64,000 nucleotides of DNA from Telopea speciosissima (GCF_018873765.1 NC_057917.1:57284464-57348463); one strand, 5' to 3'; counted from the first letter of the stretch, positions 10,788 through 22,906 are shown. The notes: generated from the sequence alone by a model not told the origin. Made by a program: numbers and translations.

Positions 10788-13379
10788 ATGCCTGATTCAG
10801 AAGTCTCTACAGTGGCCACTGGCCAAACTACTGCACAAGGGAATCATCATGATTATCCCTCTTTTCCAGTCAGCCCAGTGAAGCTCGATGGCATCAATTA
10901 TTTACTCTGGTCCACATCAGTTTTTCTCTCCATTGATGCAAGGGGTTATAAGGGATATATCTATGGTACCACTGTCAAGCCAAGTGAGGCTGGTTCATTA
11001 CAAGACAAGTGGAGTTCAAGTAACTCTCTTGTTATGTCTTTTCTTCTCAGTGCAATGACTCCTTCCATTGCCCGTGGCTATACACTACTTGATTCAGCCG
11101 CAAAAATTTGGAAAGCTGCTAAGGGTACCTATTCCCAGGTAGGGAATGATGCACAAGTTTATGATATTCAACGGAAAATTCATGCAACCAAATAGGGTGA
11201 ACTGACCTTATCCGAATATTACTGTGAACTCCGTAGTCTGTGGCAGGAGCTTGACTATTATGATAACTTTCAACTTGATTGTCCTTCTGATATTACCAAA
11301 TTTCAGCTTAGGGATGACAAATTCAGAGTATACACTTTTTTGACTGGCCTTAATGTGAAATATGATCAGCTTCAGTCTCAAGTTCTGAGTTGTTCACCTT
11401 TTCCCACTTTGGAGCAAGCCTACTCTTTGATACAATTGGAAGATACTCGTCGTTCCACCATGTTACCAACTACATAGCCAGAGAGATCTGCTTTAATTTC
11501 CTCTGGGGGTGGCTCTTTTAATACTGGTACCCATTCCTCATCTGAGAAGGAACCTCTTAAGTGTACCCATTGTGGAAAAGAACGACATACTGTGGATTAT
11601 TGCTGGAAGTTGCATGGTCGGCCATCTGATTCATCTGATGGTCGTGGGGGTGGTCGTGGTCGTGGTCGAGGCCGTGGTCGTGGTGGCACACAGGCTCACC
11701 TTTTTGAAGCTACTGAAACAGCCCCTACTACTACCCTTTCTGCAGAGGAACTTGCTATTTTTCGTCGTATGATGACAAACTTTGGATCTCTTGCATCTTC
11801 ATCTGCATCTGCCTCTACCTCGACTGTGGTTCCCTCTTCTGAATCCAACCTTGTTTTCTCCAAACCAGGTATTTCTTTGCTTGGTCAGTGTGCTTCTGCA
11901 TTATCTCATCCTTGGATAATTGATTCAGGAGCTACTGACCACATGACTGGTACATCTAATTTGTTTTTTCGTTATTCTCCTTGTTCAGGCAAAGATAAAA
12001 TTAAAATAGCCGATGGTTCTCTTTCCTTTGTATCTGGGAAGGGGGCCATCCATTGCTCTCCTTCTTTATCTTTGTCCTCTGTTTTGCATGTCCCTAAGCT
12101 AACTTCTAATTTGCTTTCTATCAGAAGTTTGACCTCTGATCTAAATTGTAAAGCTATTTTTTATCCTTCACATTGCGTCTTTCAGGACTTGGGGACAGGG
12201 AAAACGATTGAAACTGGTAAAATGCGTGGTGGCCTTTATTTGCTTGACGATGATCTTATCTCTGGTACTGCTGCTGCTAAGTCTGGACAGGCTCTTACTG
12301 CTACTTCCGCTGACCATCATTTATCTGAACTGCATCGTTGGCATCGTCAATTGGGCCATCCACCTTTAGGAACATTAGCTAAGATTTTTCCTATTTTATT
12401 TCAGCATTGTAATCCTCACTCTTTATTATGTTAGGCTTGTGTTTTTGCAAAACAAACTCGTTCTGTTTATTCTAGTTCCAATAAAAGATGTTCTAAACCA
12501 TTTTCTATGATTCATTCTGATGTCTGGGGTCCCTCACGTACATCTTCTATTTCTGGTTTTAAGTGGTTTGTCACCTTTATTGATTGTCACACACGCACCA
12601 TCTGGGTTTATTTAATGCGACACAAAAGTGAAGTGTTCTCTTGCTTTAAAGTTTTTTATAGCTTGGTTCAAACTCAGTTCCAGGCCACCATTCAAACTCT
12701 CTGGAGTGACAATGGTCGTGAATATTTCGATGGAGCATTTCAGTTATTTCTTGCTACTCAAGGTATTATTCATCAAACCAATTGCGTTGACACTCCACCC
12801 CAAAATGGAGTGGCTGAACGCAAAAATAGGCATCTCCTTGATGTGGCTCGCTCTATTATGTTTGAGATGCATGTCCCTTCTCATTTTTGGGGTGAGGCTG
12901 TTTTAACGGTTGCTTACCTTATCAACAGAATGCCCTCTCGGGTTCTTGACTACAGGTCCCCTCTTGATCTTTTAAAGGGGTCTTCTTCATATATTATTCC
13001 ACCCAAGATTTTCGGGTGTGTTTGTTTTGTTAGGAATCACTATGCCCATGGTAAGCTTGATCCTCGTGGTCTCCGCTGCATTTTCATTGGTTATTCTCCT
13101 ACTCAAAAAGGGTATAAGTGTTATCACCCTACCTCTCGTCGTGTTTTTGTTTCCATGGATGTCGTTTTTCATGAGGCGGTGGCTTTCTTTCCCTCCTCGG
13201 CACCTCTTCAGGGGGAGTCTACACCTACTCTAGAAGATGTGCCGGTTACTATTCCACCTCCTCTAGATGAACCCATTGATGGTTACCATGTACCTTTAGA
13301 TGATGATGTCCAGGGGGGCAGCAGGTACAGCCAGAGAAAGACATTAATCAGCAGTATTATAGAAAGAAAAAAGGGCTAA
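10788..13379 (+). pseudogene. copia gag-protease-integrase, three in-frame TAGs
   Basis: One reading frame runs from the ATG at 10788 (MPDSEVS) to 13379, interrupted only by TAG at 11193, 11475 and 12432. The order is a gag (LDGINYLLWSTSV block), a CCHC knuckle at about 11562 (C-x2-C-x4-H-x4-C), a glycine-rich GRGRGR stretch, an aspartic protease (IDSGATDH, 11919-11942), the HHCC zinc domain (about 12330-12460) and the DDE integrase core (SDVWG at 12513, SDNG at 12706, GVAERK at 12810). After about 13312 the frame is lost by a one-base shift. All three stops sit where CAG or another TAG-neighbour codon would restore family sequence. The product would have reverse-transcribed, cut and integrated the element. 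Confidence 0.9.
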
Positions 13380-13558
13380 GATAGCCCACCAATGTAGTAT
13401 TACCACACCAAGAGTTCTCCTCTGAACCAGGACCAAATGACACTTCTTCTGGTAATATCTCTAATCCTTTAGATCCTTCTCCTATTATTTCTGATCCATC
13501 ACTTGATCTACCCATTGCTCTTAGGAAGGGAAAATGGTCTTGTACGCAACATCCAATT

Positions 13559-13998
13559 CATAGTTGTCACGGCGTCACGGCGATCCAAGTCGGTGGAGGG
13601 GTGTCACGCCGATATATCGACATGTCGCAGCATGTCGACCATGTTTTATTTTTTATTTTCTCTATTTTTAATGTTTTAATAGATGTATACTCAAGCCATT
13701 ATTTATTTTTTTCTCTATTGTTTCTCAAGTTTTAAGAAGAAAATTCAGAAATCGAAGAAGAAATCGAAAGAAATCGAAGACGAAATCGAAGAAGAAATCG
13801 AAGAGGGAAAGAAGAAATCGAAAGAAATCGAAGAGGAAAGAAGAAATCGAAGAGGGAAGAAGAAATCGAAGACAGGAAGAAGAAATCGAAGAAGGAAAGA
13901 GAGACAGGAAGAAGAAATAGAAGAGGGACGCCATGGCGTAGGTCGCCATGCATGCTTCTCCAGCGCCAGGACGCCATGGCGACGCCATGACAACTATG
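13559..13998. mobile_element. hAT-like element inserted in the copia
   Basis: 440 bp flanked by perfect 8-bp duplications ATCCAATT (13551-13558 and 13999-14006). The terminal inverted repeat is CATAGTTGTCAYGGCGTC, 18 bp with one mismatch. The interior is a purine-rich array of AAATCGAAGAAG-type units (about 13736-13922) that is open in all three plus frames and fuses to the copia RT frame, giving a long artefactual ORF rich in K, E and R. No transposase. The 8-bp duplication suits hAT. Confidence 0.88.
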
Positions 13999-14006
13999 AT
14001 CCAATT

Positions 14007-15592
14007 TCACAGGTTGTTTCGTATGAGTCTTTATCCCCCTCATTTCATGCTTTTGTTTCCTCTTTATCCTCTGTTTCTATACCACAAACTTGGCAGGAGG
14101 CATTTGCAGATACTAGGTGGAAAGAGGCCATGGTCGAAGAAATGCAAGCTCTTAAGAAGAGTGGTACATGGGATCTTGTCACACTTCCACCACAGAAGAA
14201 GACTGTTGGCTGCAAGTGGGTATTTATAATTAAACAGAAAGCTGATGGAACTGTTGACAGTTTTAAAGCAAGGCTGGTTGCTCGCGGATTTACTCAGACA
14301 TATGGGATTAGATTATTTGGAAACTTTTGCACCGGTTGCCAAAATGAATACTATTAGGGTAATTCTCTCTTGTGCTGTGAACTTAGGATGGAGTCTACAG
14401 CAACTTGATGTTAAAAATGCCTTCCTCCATGGTGAATTAGAGGAAGAAGTATATATGGATGTTCCTCCTGGGTTCTCATCTGCTGCAACTCACGGCAAGG
14501 TTTGTAAACTTAAGCGTGCTTTGTATGGCCTGAAACAATCACCACGTGCATGGTTTGGTCACTTTCAGACGACAATGTTGACATTTGGTTATAAACAAAG
14601 CAACGCAGACCACATCTTATTCATCAAGAAATCAGACAGCATTATAACTCTCCTCATAGTATATGTTGATGATATAGTTGTAACTGGAAATAACCCTGCT
14701 GAAATTTCCAAGTTGAAGACATATTTGGCCAAGGAATTTGAGATCAAGGATCTAGGCATACTTCGCTACTTTCTAAGGATTGAAGTGGCTCATTCTTCTC
14801 AAGGGCTATTCTTATCTCAACGCAAGTATACTCTAGATCTTCTGTCTAAAACTGGCATGTTAGGCTGTTCTCCTGTTGATACGCCTATTGAGGCAAATGC
14901 TCGTTTCCGAGACACTGATGGTGAACCAGTAGACAAAGGGAGATATCAGAGGTTAGTCGGGCGACTCATTTATTTATCTCACACTCGGCCTGACATTGCC
15001 TATCTGTGAGTCTTATCGATCAATTTATGCATGATCCTCGGTCTAATCATATGGAAGCGAGTACTCAGGATTTTACGATACTTGAAGTCGACTGGTAAAG
15101 GTGTGTTATTATCCCGTCATGATCATCTACAGATTGAGGCTTACACTGATTCAGACTGGGCTGGTTTCCCTGATCGAAAATCCACCACAGGTTACTGTAC
15201 ATTTGTGGGTGGAAATTGTGTTACATGGCGCAGCAAGAAGCAAACAGTAGTGGCCCATTCAAGTGCAGAGGCTGAATTTAGAGCTATGGCTCTCGGTATT
15301 TGTGAACTATTGTGGCTCAAAACCTTGTTACAAGATTTGAGCATTCCTATTACTCTACCTCTGCGACTCTACTGTGACAGCAAATCAGCAATAAGTATTG
15401 CCCATAATCCAGTGCAGCATGATAGGACGAAACATATTGAAATTGACCGTCGTTTTATCTGGGACTATTTGCGTTCCTTATGTGCAATCTGGAGACCAGT
15501 TGGCTAATGTGTTCACAAAAGGATTAAGTGGAAAAGTTTTTCAACCTCTAGTGTGCAAGTTGGGCATGATAGATATTCATGCACCAACTTGA
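14007..15592 (+). pseudogene. copia RT and RNase H, frameshifted
   Basis: RT starts around 14022 (SYESLSPSFHAFV), continues through GCKWVF, KARLVARGFTQTYG, then a frameshift near 14306, LDVKNAFLHGEL, LYGLKQSPRAW and the catalytic YVDD at 14662-14673. A small deletion near 15003 shifts frame again before RNase H (TDSDWAG about 15139, SSAEAEFRA about 15260, CDSKSAI, HDRTKHIE). A further deletion near 15462 precedes the C-terminal ...GKVFQPL end and the stop at 15590-15592, just before the purine tract. At least three frame breaks, so no active product. Confidence 0.9.
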
Positions 15593-15599
15593 GGGGGAG

Positions 15600-15833
15600 T
15601 GTTGGAATATGGGCTTTCCGTGAGACATGGGTTGACCCATGATATATGGTCGACCCATGAGGTTGTTTTTTCTATTTAGTTGTTTATTCCTATTCCTAGC
15701 TATACTATGTTGCCTAGTCAGCTAGTTAGAGTTAGAGTTCTAATTGTAATTGGTTTCTTATGGATTTACTTTTATAAATAAATCGTGGAGGGCTCATTGC
15801 TCTACACAAGCCATTATTATCATTATTTCTTCA
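15600..15833 (+). repeat. 3' LTR of copia element 1
   Basis: Same length as the 5' LTR with three differences: C/T inside the first GTCGAC palindrome, C/T in CTAYACTATG, and A/T before TTATAAATAA. With 3 of 234 sites changed the insertion is fairly recent, despite the broken coding region. Confidence 0.95.
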
Positions 15834-16291
15834 AAAACATATTATGTTTCAACATCTTTTTCTTACCCCACCCCCCAAAAGCCAAACATCCCCTTTTCTC
15901 GACATTTGAGCTGCAAACCTGCCACCACTCTACATGAGAAAACCATTAGAGCGTGTCCAAAAAATTGTTCACTGAGAAGTTACTTTTTCCCTCCAAGAAG
16001 CAACCCTATGCTTTATTCCTTCCTCTGGATCCAAGCACTATATCAAGAGCATCAAGTAAGAATTTATATTTTCTCCAATAATTTTCCATGTGAAAAGAAA
16101 TTGGAACATGCACCCTACTTGAAGTAAATATAGGCATTGCACAAGATGTTATGAAACAATAGAGAGATGAGGTTTTTGTTCCTAAGAGATCATTGGATTA
16201 TAATGCGTCCAACAGTGGCTATGAGATGAGAAAGAAATACAAAAAACAAAGAAAGATAGTAGGTTTGTCTATATAGAGGTATCAAACTTAC
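15834..16291. other. Stretch between copia and the unknown exons
   Basis: No family resemblance seen. If the minus-strand exons at 16292-16837 belong to a live gene, its 3' exons should lie here or beyond the copia insertion; I could not identify them. Confidence 0.35.
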
Positions 16292-16837
16292 AGAATGGTA
16301 TGCATAAGGAGGTTTCCCTTGGCGCTCAAAGTGTTTAGCCATGATGCAGAATTCAATGGGACCCCACTCTTCAATTTCGAAACAATTGCCAAGTGCAGCT
16401 TTATATAACTGCAGACAAAATTGTTTATCATCCATATCCAATACCAGAAGGTCAGAAATCAAATGGTAAGCTGCTTGGGAAAAAAGCCACAAAAGGTCTT
16501 CTTCAAGTTAACACACATACTTTTGCAGTGTCAGTTAGCAGCTCTGTACCAGCTGGAAATGATGCATAAAACTGGTCAGCTCTTGAGATCCCAGCTCTAG
16601 TTCTGTAAGAAAAAAATCAAAACAAACAATTAACCAAAATTAATGGGAAACCATAAAATAGCTTCCTTACACATAAGCAGAGCACTAAAATAACTCACGT
16701 ATTGCTTGTGTAGGCATAGCTCAAGAGGGAAGCAAAGCAATAAAATCCAGTGTAGGACACAATTCTCCTGAACTTCTGTATCCTCAGAATGGCTTTCCAA
16801 GTATCGTAAACCCTCATGATTTATCACAACTGTCTCC
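16292..16837 (-). CDS. Unrecognised multi-exon gene, partial
   Basis: Two minus-strand exons fit together with consistent phase. Exon 16521-16602 follows TTTTTTTCTTACAG and ends at GTATGT, reading ...RADQFYASFPAGTELLTDTAK. Exon 16292-16408 follows TTTTGTCTGCAG and ends at GTAAGT, reading LYKAALGNCFEIEEWGPIEF and on to PPYAYHS. The residue use (W, C, Y, aromatic-acidic mix) looks like conserved globular protein, not repeat noise. A third open stretch, about 16670-16837, follows an ATCATCAG acceptor and reads ETVVINHEGLRYLESHSED; its donor and phase to the next exon are unsettled. I cannot name the family. It may be a live gene, a gene split by the copia insertion, or a fragment. Confidence 0.5.
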
Positions 16838-18274
16838 CTGATGATTGTGAAAAAAAAATCTAAAGATCCACAGAAAATCGAAGGAACAAGCACTTCCCTG
16901 TGCTTGCGTAAGTCAATTATGCAAATAAATAAATTAGGAATCAAGGAAAAGGTTGAGCTTCAAGATTTTTCTTTTTCCAATTTAATAAGAGTTTTTTTTT
17001 TTTTTTTTTTTTGGGGGGGGGGGGTGGAGTGGGATACCAGAAAAGAATGTTTTAATAGCCAAATAAGCAAATTTCAGTCCCTAGACATTGTCAAGGACAT
17101 GTTCTGAGCAAGTTTCACATGTCTGTTATGCTCAAAGAAAACCATCTTATGCTTTCACAAACACAAGGACATGAGTTCAAAGTTTCAATACTTGCTCAAA
17201 CAACAAAAAATAAAAATAAAAATGGAATTTAATATTCAAAATAATATAAAAAGAAACTATGGAATTTTCAAGAAGTTTGCCACAGGATGTTCAATTGAAG
17301 GTAGATAGAGGTTTAAACAATTCTTGTTCCAATGCTTGTAAGGTCAGTAGTAACAACTTATGCTGTGTGTTCCCCCCAACAAATGATTTTATGTCAACTT
17401 ATCAAAAACTACAATCTCAAGACGGTAATCCAGTATCTGGAATTCTGGATTCAGGATGAGTGAACGTCGAAGGTGGAGATTGAGAGACAGATTAAGAGAG
17501 ATAGGATCAGACTGTAAGTAAGAGTCTCAGATACAAAGCTTGACCAAACGAAATGCGACCAATATGTGAAGCTTGAGCCTTACAAATTCCACAACTACCA
17601 GATTGGCGAAGATTCTGCCTCGGTTGGTATTTTTTTCTTCTAGGAAACCCCTGCTGAAAAGATGGTTTACATCTTATAACTGCATGGTAACACGACAACA
17701 ACAACAGCAAAAACAACATCGAGAGTGACCTGTAGACAAAAGGTTTGGATAGTGTCACCAATCAAACTTCTTTGTTGAAGCTCCTTCAACCCCACCCCCC
17801 CCCCCCCCCCCAAAAAAAAAAAATGAGTAGAAAAGGGAGAAAGAGGGAGGCAGGAAGAAATCCTTTTCTGCCAATCACAATCAGAAGTCTAATCCACCAG
17901 TATGAGTTCCCAAGCAGCCTTGACCAAACAATTGCTGTAAGGTCTACTTTCCAGATCAGCATTTTATCTATCACAGACAATCAGCTTAGTAAAGCAAACA
18001 AACAAAACTAACATAGTTCTCTCTCCTCCACCTATATTTCTCTTTTGTTGGTCACATAAGCTACAGGCTCATCCAACAACCTATTTGGTATTTCTGTCAA
18101 CACCTTCTACGTTACCTCAACAAACAATAAGGTTGTTCCCCAGACAAGTACCACTGCCACAAAACAAACAATGTTCTCTTATTGAGTCTAATTCCACCTA
18201 AGTTTCTCTTCACTGTTACCTAAGCTCCTCTTCATGTACATGTCTTGCCAACATCTACTTTACCTCCCCCCTCT

Positions 18275-18276
<2 letters not shown>
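16838..18276. other. Intergenic, no gene seen
   Basis: Contains a T run then G run (about 16992-17023) and a C run then A run (about 17796-17822). ORFs here are short and unsupported. Upstream exons of the unknown minus-strand gene could lie here but none could be recognised. Confidence 0.4.

Positions 18277-18362
<86 letters not shown>
18277..18362. repeat. Compound microsatellite (CT)n(TA)n(CA)n
   Basis: Three abutting dinucleotide tracts, CT to about 18306, TA to about 18337 and CA to about 18362. This is the kind of site that varies in length between individuals. Confidence 0.95.
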
Positions 18363-18363
<1 letters not shown>

Positions 18364-18441
18364 TCACTCTAAAAGGTGTCTCACTGTTGCCCTTCCTCAC
18401 ATACTTCATTTGGGTTAAGCAGTACTGTGAGGGGGAGTCAT

Positions 18442-18810
18442 TGTTAAATCGTGAAAGGGCAGATTTTTATGTTGAGTCATTGTTATTTACTTTAATTATA
18501 AATTGACTCCTAGTAGATTTCTTAATATATAATAAGTACTAGGCCTAGACCATGATAAGATTCTGAATCCTGTCGAAGCTCTAGGATTCTCCCCTTTCTT
18601 CTCCATCGTAATCTCTCTCATATATCCTTCTTCTCCTCCCTTCCTCTCATAGGTACTGGTTTCAGGTTCTTGTATTGTTACATGGTATCAGAGCTCTCTT
18701 AACCAGTACCGACTCTCTTATTCTTTGGTTTGAAGTTCTCTTAGGGTTTTCCCTTTGTGGCTGCAGCAACCTATGCTGCCATATCAGTTTGGTTTTTTAT
18801 ATTTTGTTAC
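18442..18810 (+). mobile_element. copia LTR and leader remnant
   Basis: A 241-bp LTR-like segment (18442-18682, TGTTAA...TTGTTACA) is followed directly by a perfect tRNA-iMet primer site TGGTATCAGAGC (18683-18694) and about 115 bp of leader, which is then cut by the minus-strand copia at 18811. A purine tract GAGGGGGAG also lies just before the LTR (18429-18437). Confidence 0.6.
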
Positions 18811-21416
18811 TGTAACAGATAAGCACTTAGATGAAACCAAAACCAGAGAAAAGAGAGAAAGAGAAGAGAGGAAACTGATCCAATGATAGAACCACTGTGT
18901 GTTCTCTCGTTGGTCTTCCACCACTATATATATAAGAAAAATAGTAAACAGTTACAAGGTCTAATAGGGACTCACAATCATAATAGGAAACTAACGAAAC
19001 AATGAAAGATAAAACAGGAAACTAAGAGACATATCATGATGGGGATTCTCCCCCTATCATGAATACACCCAAGCTAATTACCGCCAAAACTAAGAGACAT
19101 ATCATGATGGGGATTCTCCCCGTATCATGAATACACCCAAGCTAATTACTGGCACACTCTTAACACTCCCCCTCACGCTGGAGCATACAAATCTCCCATG
19201 CCCAGCTTGGAACAACACTTCCAAAAGGTAGGACCAAAAAGAGACTTGGTATATAGATCAGTCAACTAGTCAGCCAATGAAACAGACGGACTGACAATCA
19301 ACATTTTCATAACATCATATCGCACGAAATGATAGTCAACCTTGATGTGTTTGGTTCGCTCATGAAACACTAGATTGTTGGCAATGTATATAACAGCCTG
19401 ATTATCACAAAATATCTTCATGGATTGAGTAATAGGAAAACTCAACCCTTGAAGAAGAAACTTCAACCACATCAACTCAACTGCCGTATGAACCATAGCT
19501 CTATACTCAGCTTCAACACTAGACATGGCCACAATAGTTGGCTTCTTGCTGCGCCAGGAAACAAGATTCCACCAACAAAGGTTCAATAACCGGTAGTAGA
19601 CCGTCTATCACCATCAGCACCGGCCCAATCAGCATCAGAAAATCTTACCAAATCAACATTTTGGTGTGGACGGTAAATGAGCCCCTTGCCTGGAGCCCCC
19701 TTTAGGTGCCTTTAAGATATGACAAGCCGCCTCCCAATGAACTTTCTTTGGTGACCGCATAAACTATTAATAACACCCACAACAAATGAAATATCAGGTT
19801 CGACTACAGTCAAATAAATAACTTCCCAACTAATCTCCTGTACTGGTAAGAATCATCAAATACTTCACCATCATTTGTGCCAAGCTTTTGATGGGGGGCC
19901 CGTAGGGGTGTCATCTGGTTTACAAGCAAGCATACCACTTTCAAATAAAAGATCCAAAACATATTTCCGTTGTAACAAACTGATGCCTTTCTTGCTTCGA
20001 AGTACCTCAATACCAAGAAAAAAACTAGGGGGAGCACCCAAGTCCTTCATCTAAAATTGCTAATGGTACAAGGATTTAACCTCTGCAATACCAGTTGTGT
20101 CATTGCAACAACAACAACAACAAACTCAGCCTTATGCCAACTTAATGGGGTCGGCAACATGGATCCAAACAAAACAAAGTAAAGAAAACTGAGCTCTAAC
20201 CAAAAAAGGGAAGGAAAAGATGGGAATAGAGGGGTGGGGGAAGAGAAGAGCAATGAAAATGGAAAATACGAATGAAAAAAAGGAAATAGATAGTAAGATG
20301 GAAGAGGCACAACCCAACACGTCAGGACTTAATGGGATCTGGTACATGGATCCTTGCCCTCTAATAGGCTCTATCTGAGGTCATACTTTGTACAAGGCCC
20401 AGACTATGCATATCCTTCCTCACCACTACCCCTATGGTCATTTTAGGCCTGCCCCTAGTTCTTTTAGCTCCTTCAATCGGAATCATATCACTCCTCCTTA
20501 CTGGGGGCGTCTCTAAGCCTCCGTTGAATATGACCATACCCCCAGTCGACTCTCTTGAAGCTTGTCATTGATCAGGCGACTCCCAAGTCCGCTCTAATAT
20601 GATCATTCCGTATTTTATCCTTCCTTGTTTTTCCACACATCTACCTTAACATCCTCATCTCTGCTACCCAAAGTTTATCAATATGACACTTCTTAACTGC
20701 CCAACATTCTGCCTCGTACATCATAGCCGGTCGTACAACAGTCCTATAAAACTTTTCTTTGAGCTTTAAAGGAATACGTCGATCACACAGCACTCCGGAT
20801 GTGCCTCTCTACTCCATAACGGCCTTCCACTCAGGATGAGATAAGGTTGGTTGATAAGTCTGGGGAATGAAGTAGATATGGACAAGGTAAGAGTATGTGA
20901 AGAAGAAGGAAAGTGAGAGATAGAAACATAATGGTTCAAAACACCCAACAATAGGGATCAAATGTACCTCCAAGGGGGTTAAACAAACCCTCAAACTTCA
21001 ACTTGATTTGCTGGTTGGATAGAATAGTGTGATCAATCTTCCAACCCATCAAAACAGAGCATGCCGCCGGTAGACTTCAACAAAAAATTGCAGTAGATTG
21101 ATCCAGTAAATTCATAACTCCATGTAATCAATAATACTGACAGAAGAGACCCTAGTTTATCTATCATATTATTCCCATATTTAGGGTCTAGAACAATACA
21201 TAAAGCAGCATAGGTTGCTGCAACTTTCAACCAAGATCTTGACAGAACTTCAAACCAGAATCTAGTGATGAAATTAGTATCTCAGAAGTGCTCTGTTACC
21301 ATTTAATAGATAAGCACTTAGATGAAACCAAAACCAGAGAAAAGAGAGAAAGAGAGAGAGTAGAGGAAGAGAAGAGAAGAGAAATGAGGAAACTGATCCA
21401 GCAATAGAACCACCTA
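18811..21416 (-). mobile_element. Degenerate copia element, minus strand
   Basis: The 3' LTR is 18811-19165 (TGTAACAG...CTTAACA on plus) next to the purine-tract complement CTCCCCCTC at 19166. The 5' LTR is a truncated piece, 21302 to about 21416, matching the first ~110 bp of the other LTR, with a primer site complement GCTCTGTTACCA at 21290-21301. Inside are RNase H (about 19266-19586: WRSKK, VEAEYRAM, ERTKHIKVD), an RT end (about 19810-20047) and an RT start (about 20816-20870: HPEWKAVME). Most of RT, all of integrase and gag are gone, and an RTE LINE occupies 20103-20815. The LTR itself contains a tandem duplication of about 67 bp (19020-19150). Confidence 0.8.
20103..20815 (-). mobile_element. 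RTE LINE, 5'-truncated, copy A
   Basis: The 3' end is a GTT-repeat tail (AAC repeats on plus at about 20105-20128) followed by the phrase ACTCAGCCTTAT, the same 3' terminus as copy B at 37606-38421. The body matches copy B along most of its length but its reading frame is broken. It ends within the copia RT, near 20815. RTE-clade LINEs copy RNA into DNA by target-primed reverse transcription; this copy is dead. Confidence 0.8.
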
Positions 21417-21881
21417 GAGACCCATAGACAAAAGTTCCATATAGAAATTCACAAAGAAATGATACAGTTCACCCAAAAGTAGGTCACCATGCCTGTGTTT
21501 TTTGTCATGTGGAAGGGTGATTTAGAAATTCTGACTGCTGGCTATTTTCCAGGTGAGGTAATGTGGAAACCTAGGTCACACGACGGTGAAATAGGGATTC
21601 CAGCAATGACCAGAATCACAGAGCTTTAATAAACCGGAATTTAGTGGTCTTAGTTGTCTCACATGCAACCAATCAGATGGGGGTATAACTCTGGCCGATG
21701 GGCTATTAGGTGGGAGGGAACAAATGCCTTCTAGTATCCCCTCAATCCAATGGTTGTATCTTGTTTTATACCCTGTTCAGAATTATAAAATAGATGAAAA
21801 CAGGAACTAGAAAATAGAATAACAATGGCAGCAACAGAAATAGAAAGTCCAACAAACAGTTTTAGGAAACAAATAGTAATA
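21417..21881. other. Flank of the gypsy element, probable LTR remnant
   Basis: This and 30780-31620 were contiguous before the gypsy insertion. There is no coding potential. The composition (ATAGAATAACAATGGCAG type) is like LTR or leader sequence on the minus strand, but no partner LTR was found in the window. Confidence 0.35.
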
Positions 21882-21886
21882 CAAGG

Positions 21887-22906
21887 TGATGTTGCCTAGG
21901 TGGAATAAGTCTCACTTAGGACCAGGTTGTGTAATAGGGTTGGCCGAATGGGCAGATTAGGTTGATTAGGGCAAAATTAGGGTTAGGAAGTGGAGTTGGA
22001 GTTAGGGTTTTATTGGGTAATGGTATGCAAGATTTTAGAAGTCTATTGGTATAGGCTCTAATTAGGTTTGAATAGGAAATAAGATTTCAGAATTATAGGG
22101 TTAGGGTTTTGGGCATGAAGGGAATAGAGGGATCTAGGGTTTGTAAGGGGAGACAGGCCAAGGGCTTCTGGCCGAGTGTCACAGATGTGGGGGAGAGGGT
22201 TCGGCTGAAGTTTGGAGGGATTTGGATAGTTGGTTAGGGCAGGGCAGTGTTAAGAGCTTTGGAGTTTTAAGAAGAACTAGGGCTGCAGACTAGGGTTAAG
22301 CAAGGGAGTAAGAGAACAGCTGTAACTTACAGTTGCAGGTCTGAATGTGCAGAAGCAGCAGCAGCTTGAATACTTGAAGAAACCTCCTGACCTTCACAGT
22401 GCAAGGAGTCGCAGGAGAACCCACCCTTAACCACCTTGAGTCCACAAGGATATAAACTCGCAGAAGGAGCAGTTCGAGTGCAGCAGTTTCAGATCTGAAA
22501 TCAGAGAATTTTTGAAGTAGAAGTTGTGGGGGAGCCTCCCACGATTTATCTATTTATAATAAAAAGAGATGGCCAAAAGCCTTACACAGATATGACTTGG
22601 AATCCTAGTTCCAAGTCCTAAAACCAGTCCTAATCAGACTAGGACTAGTGACACTAATCTGAAATCTAATTACAACTGAATCACTTGTATTCTAACTAGG
22701 AATACAAGTTTCAACAAATAAAATAAATAATAAAAAGAACAACCTATCCCTCTAAAATCGTGGAGGGGATACTAAGCACACTAAAAGACTGTTTTACCCC
22801 TACTTAAAGAAAAACAAATTACAGAAAATAAAAGGCTCCAACGAAAATAGTAAAACAGCCACTTCATGGTTTCGGCTTCTTCTTCCTAGTGCTTGGATCT
22901 GCATCA
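21887..22906 (-). repeat. 3' LTR of the gypsy element
   Basis: 1020 bp. It lacks the TRIM present in the other LTR, so it shows the uninterrupted state. On the minus strand a TATAAATAGATAAAT promoter box lies at about 22546-22560. The integrase ORF runs about 43 bp into it and stops at 22864. Confidence 0.93.

Larger units (their letters stand above)
9843..15833 (+). mobile_element. Ty1/copia LTR retrotransposon, full-length but broken
   Basis: Two 234-bp LTRs (9843-10076 and 15600-15833) begin TGTTGG and end TTCTTCA and differ at only three positions by eye. Perfect 5-bp duplications AAAAC flank the element (9838-9842, 15834-15838). A tRNA-iMet primer site TGGTATCAGAG starts at 10077 and a purine tract GAGGGGGAG lies at 15591-15599. 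The interior runs gag, CCHC knuckle, protease, integrase, RT, RNase H in copia order. Three in-frame TAGs and several frameshifts kill it, and a 440-bp hAT-like element sits between integrase and RT. It is related in protein to the copia at 32387-35588 but has different LTRs. Confidence 0.97.

Noticed and set aside
13683..14357. 224-residue Lys/Glu-rich ORF
   Set aside because: It is the purine repeat of the inserted hAT-like element fused to copia RT, not a gene.
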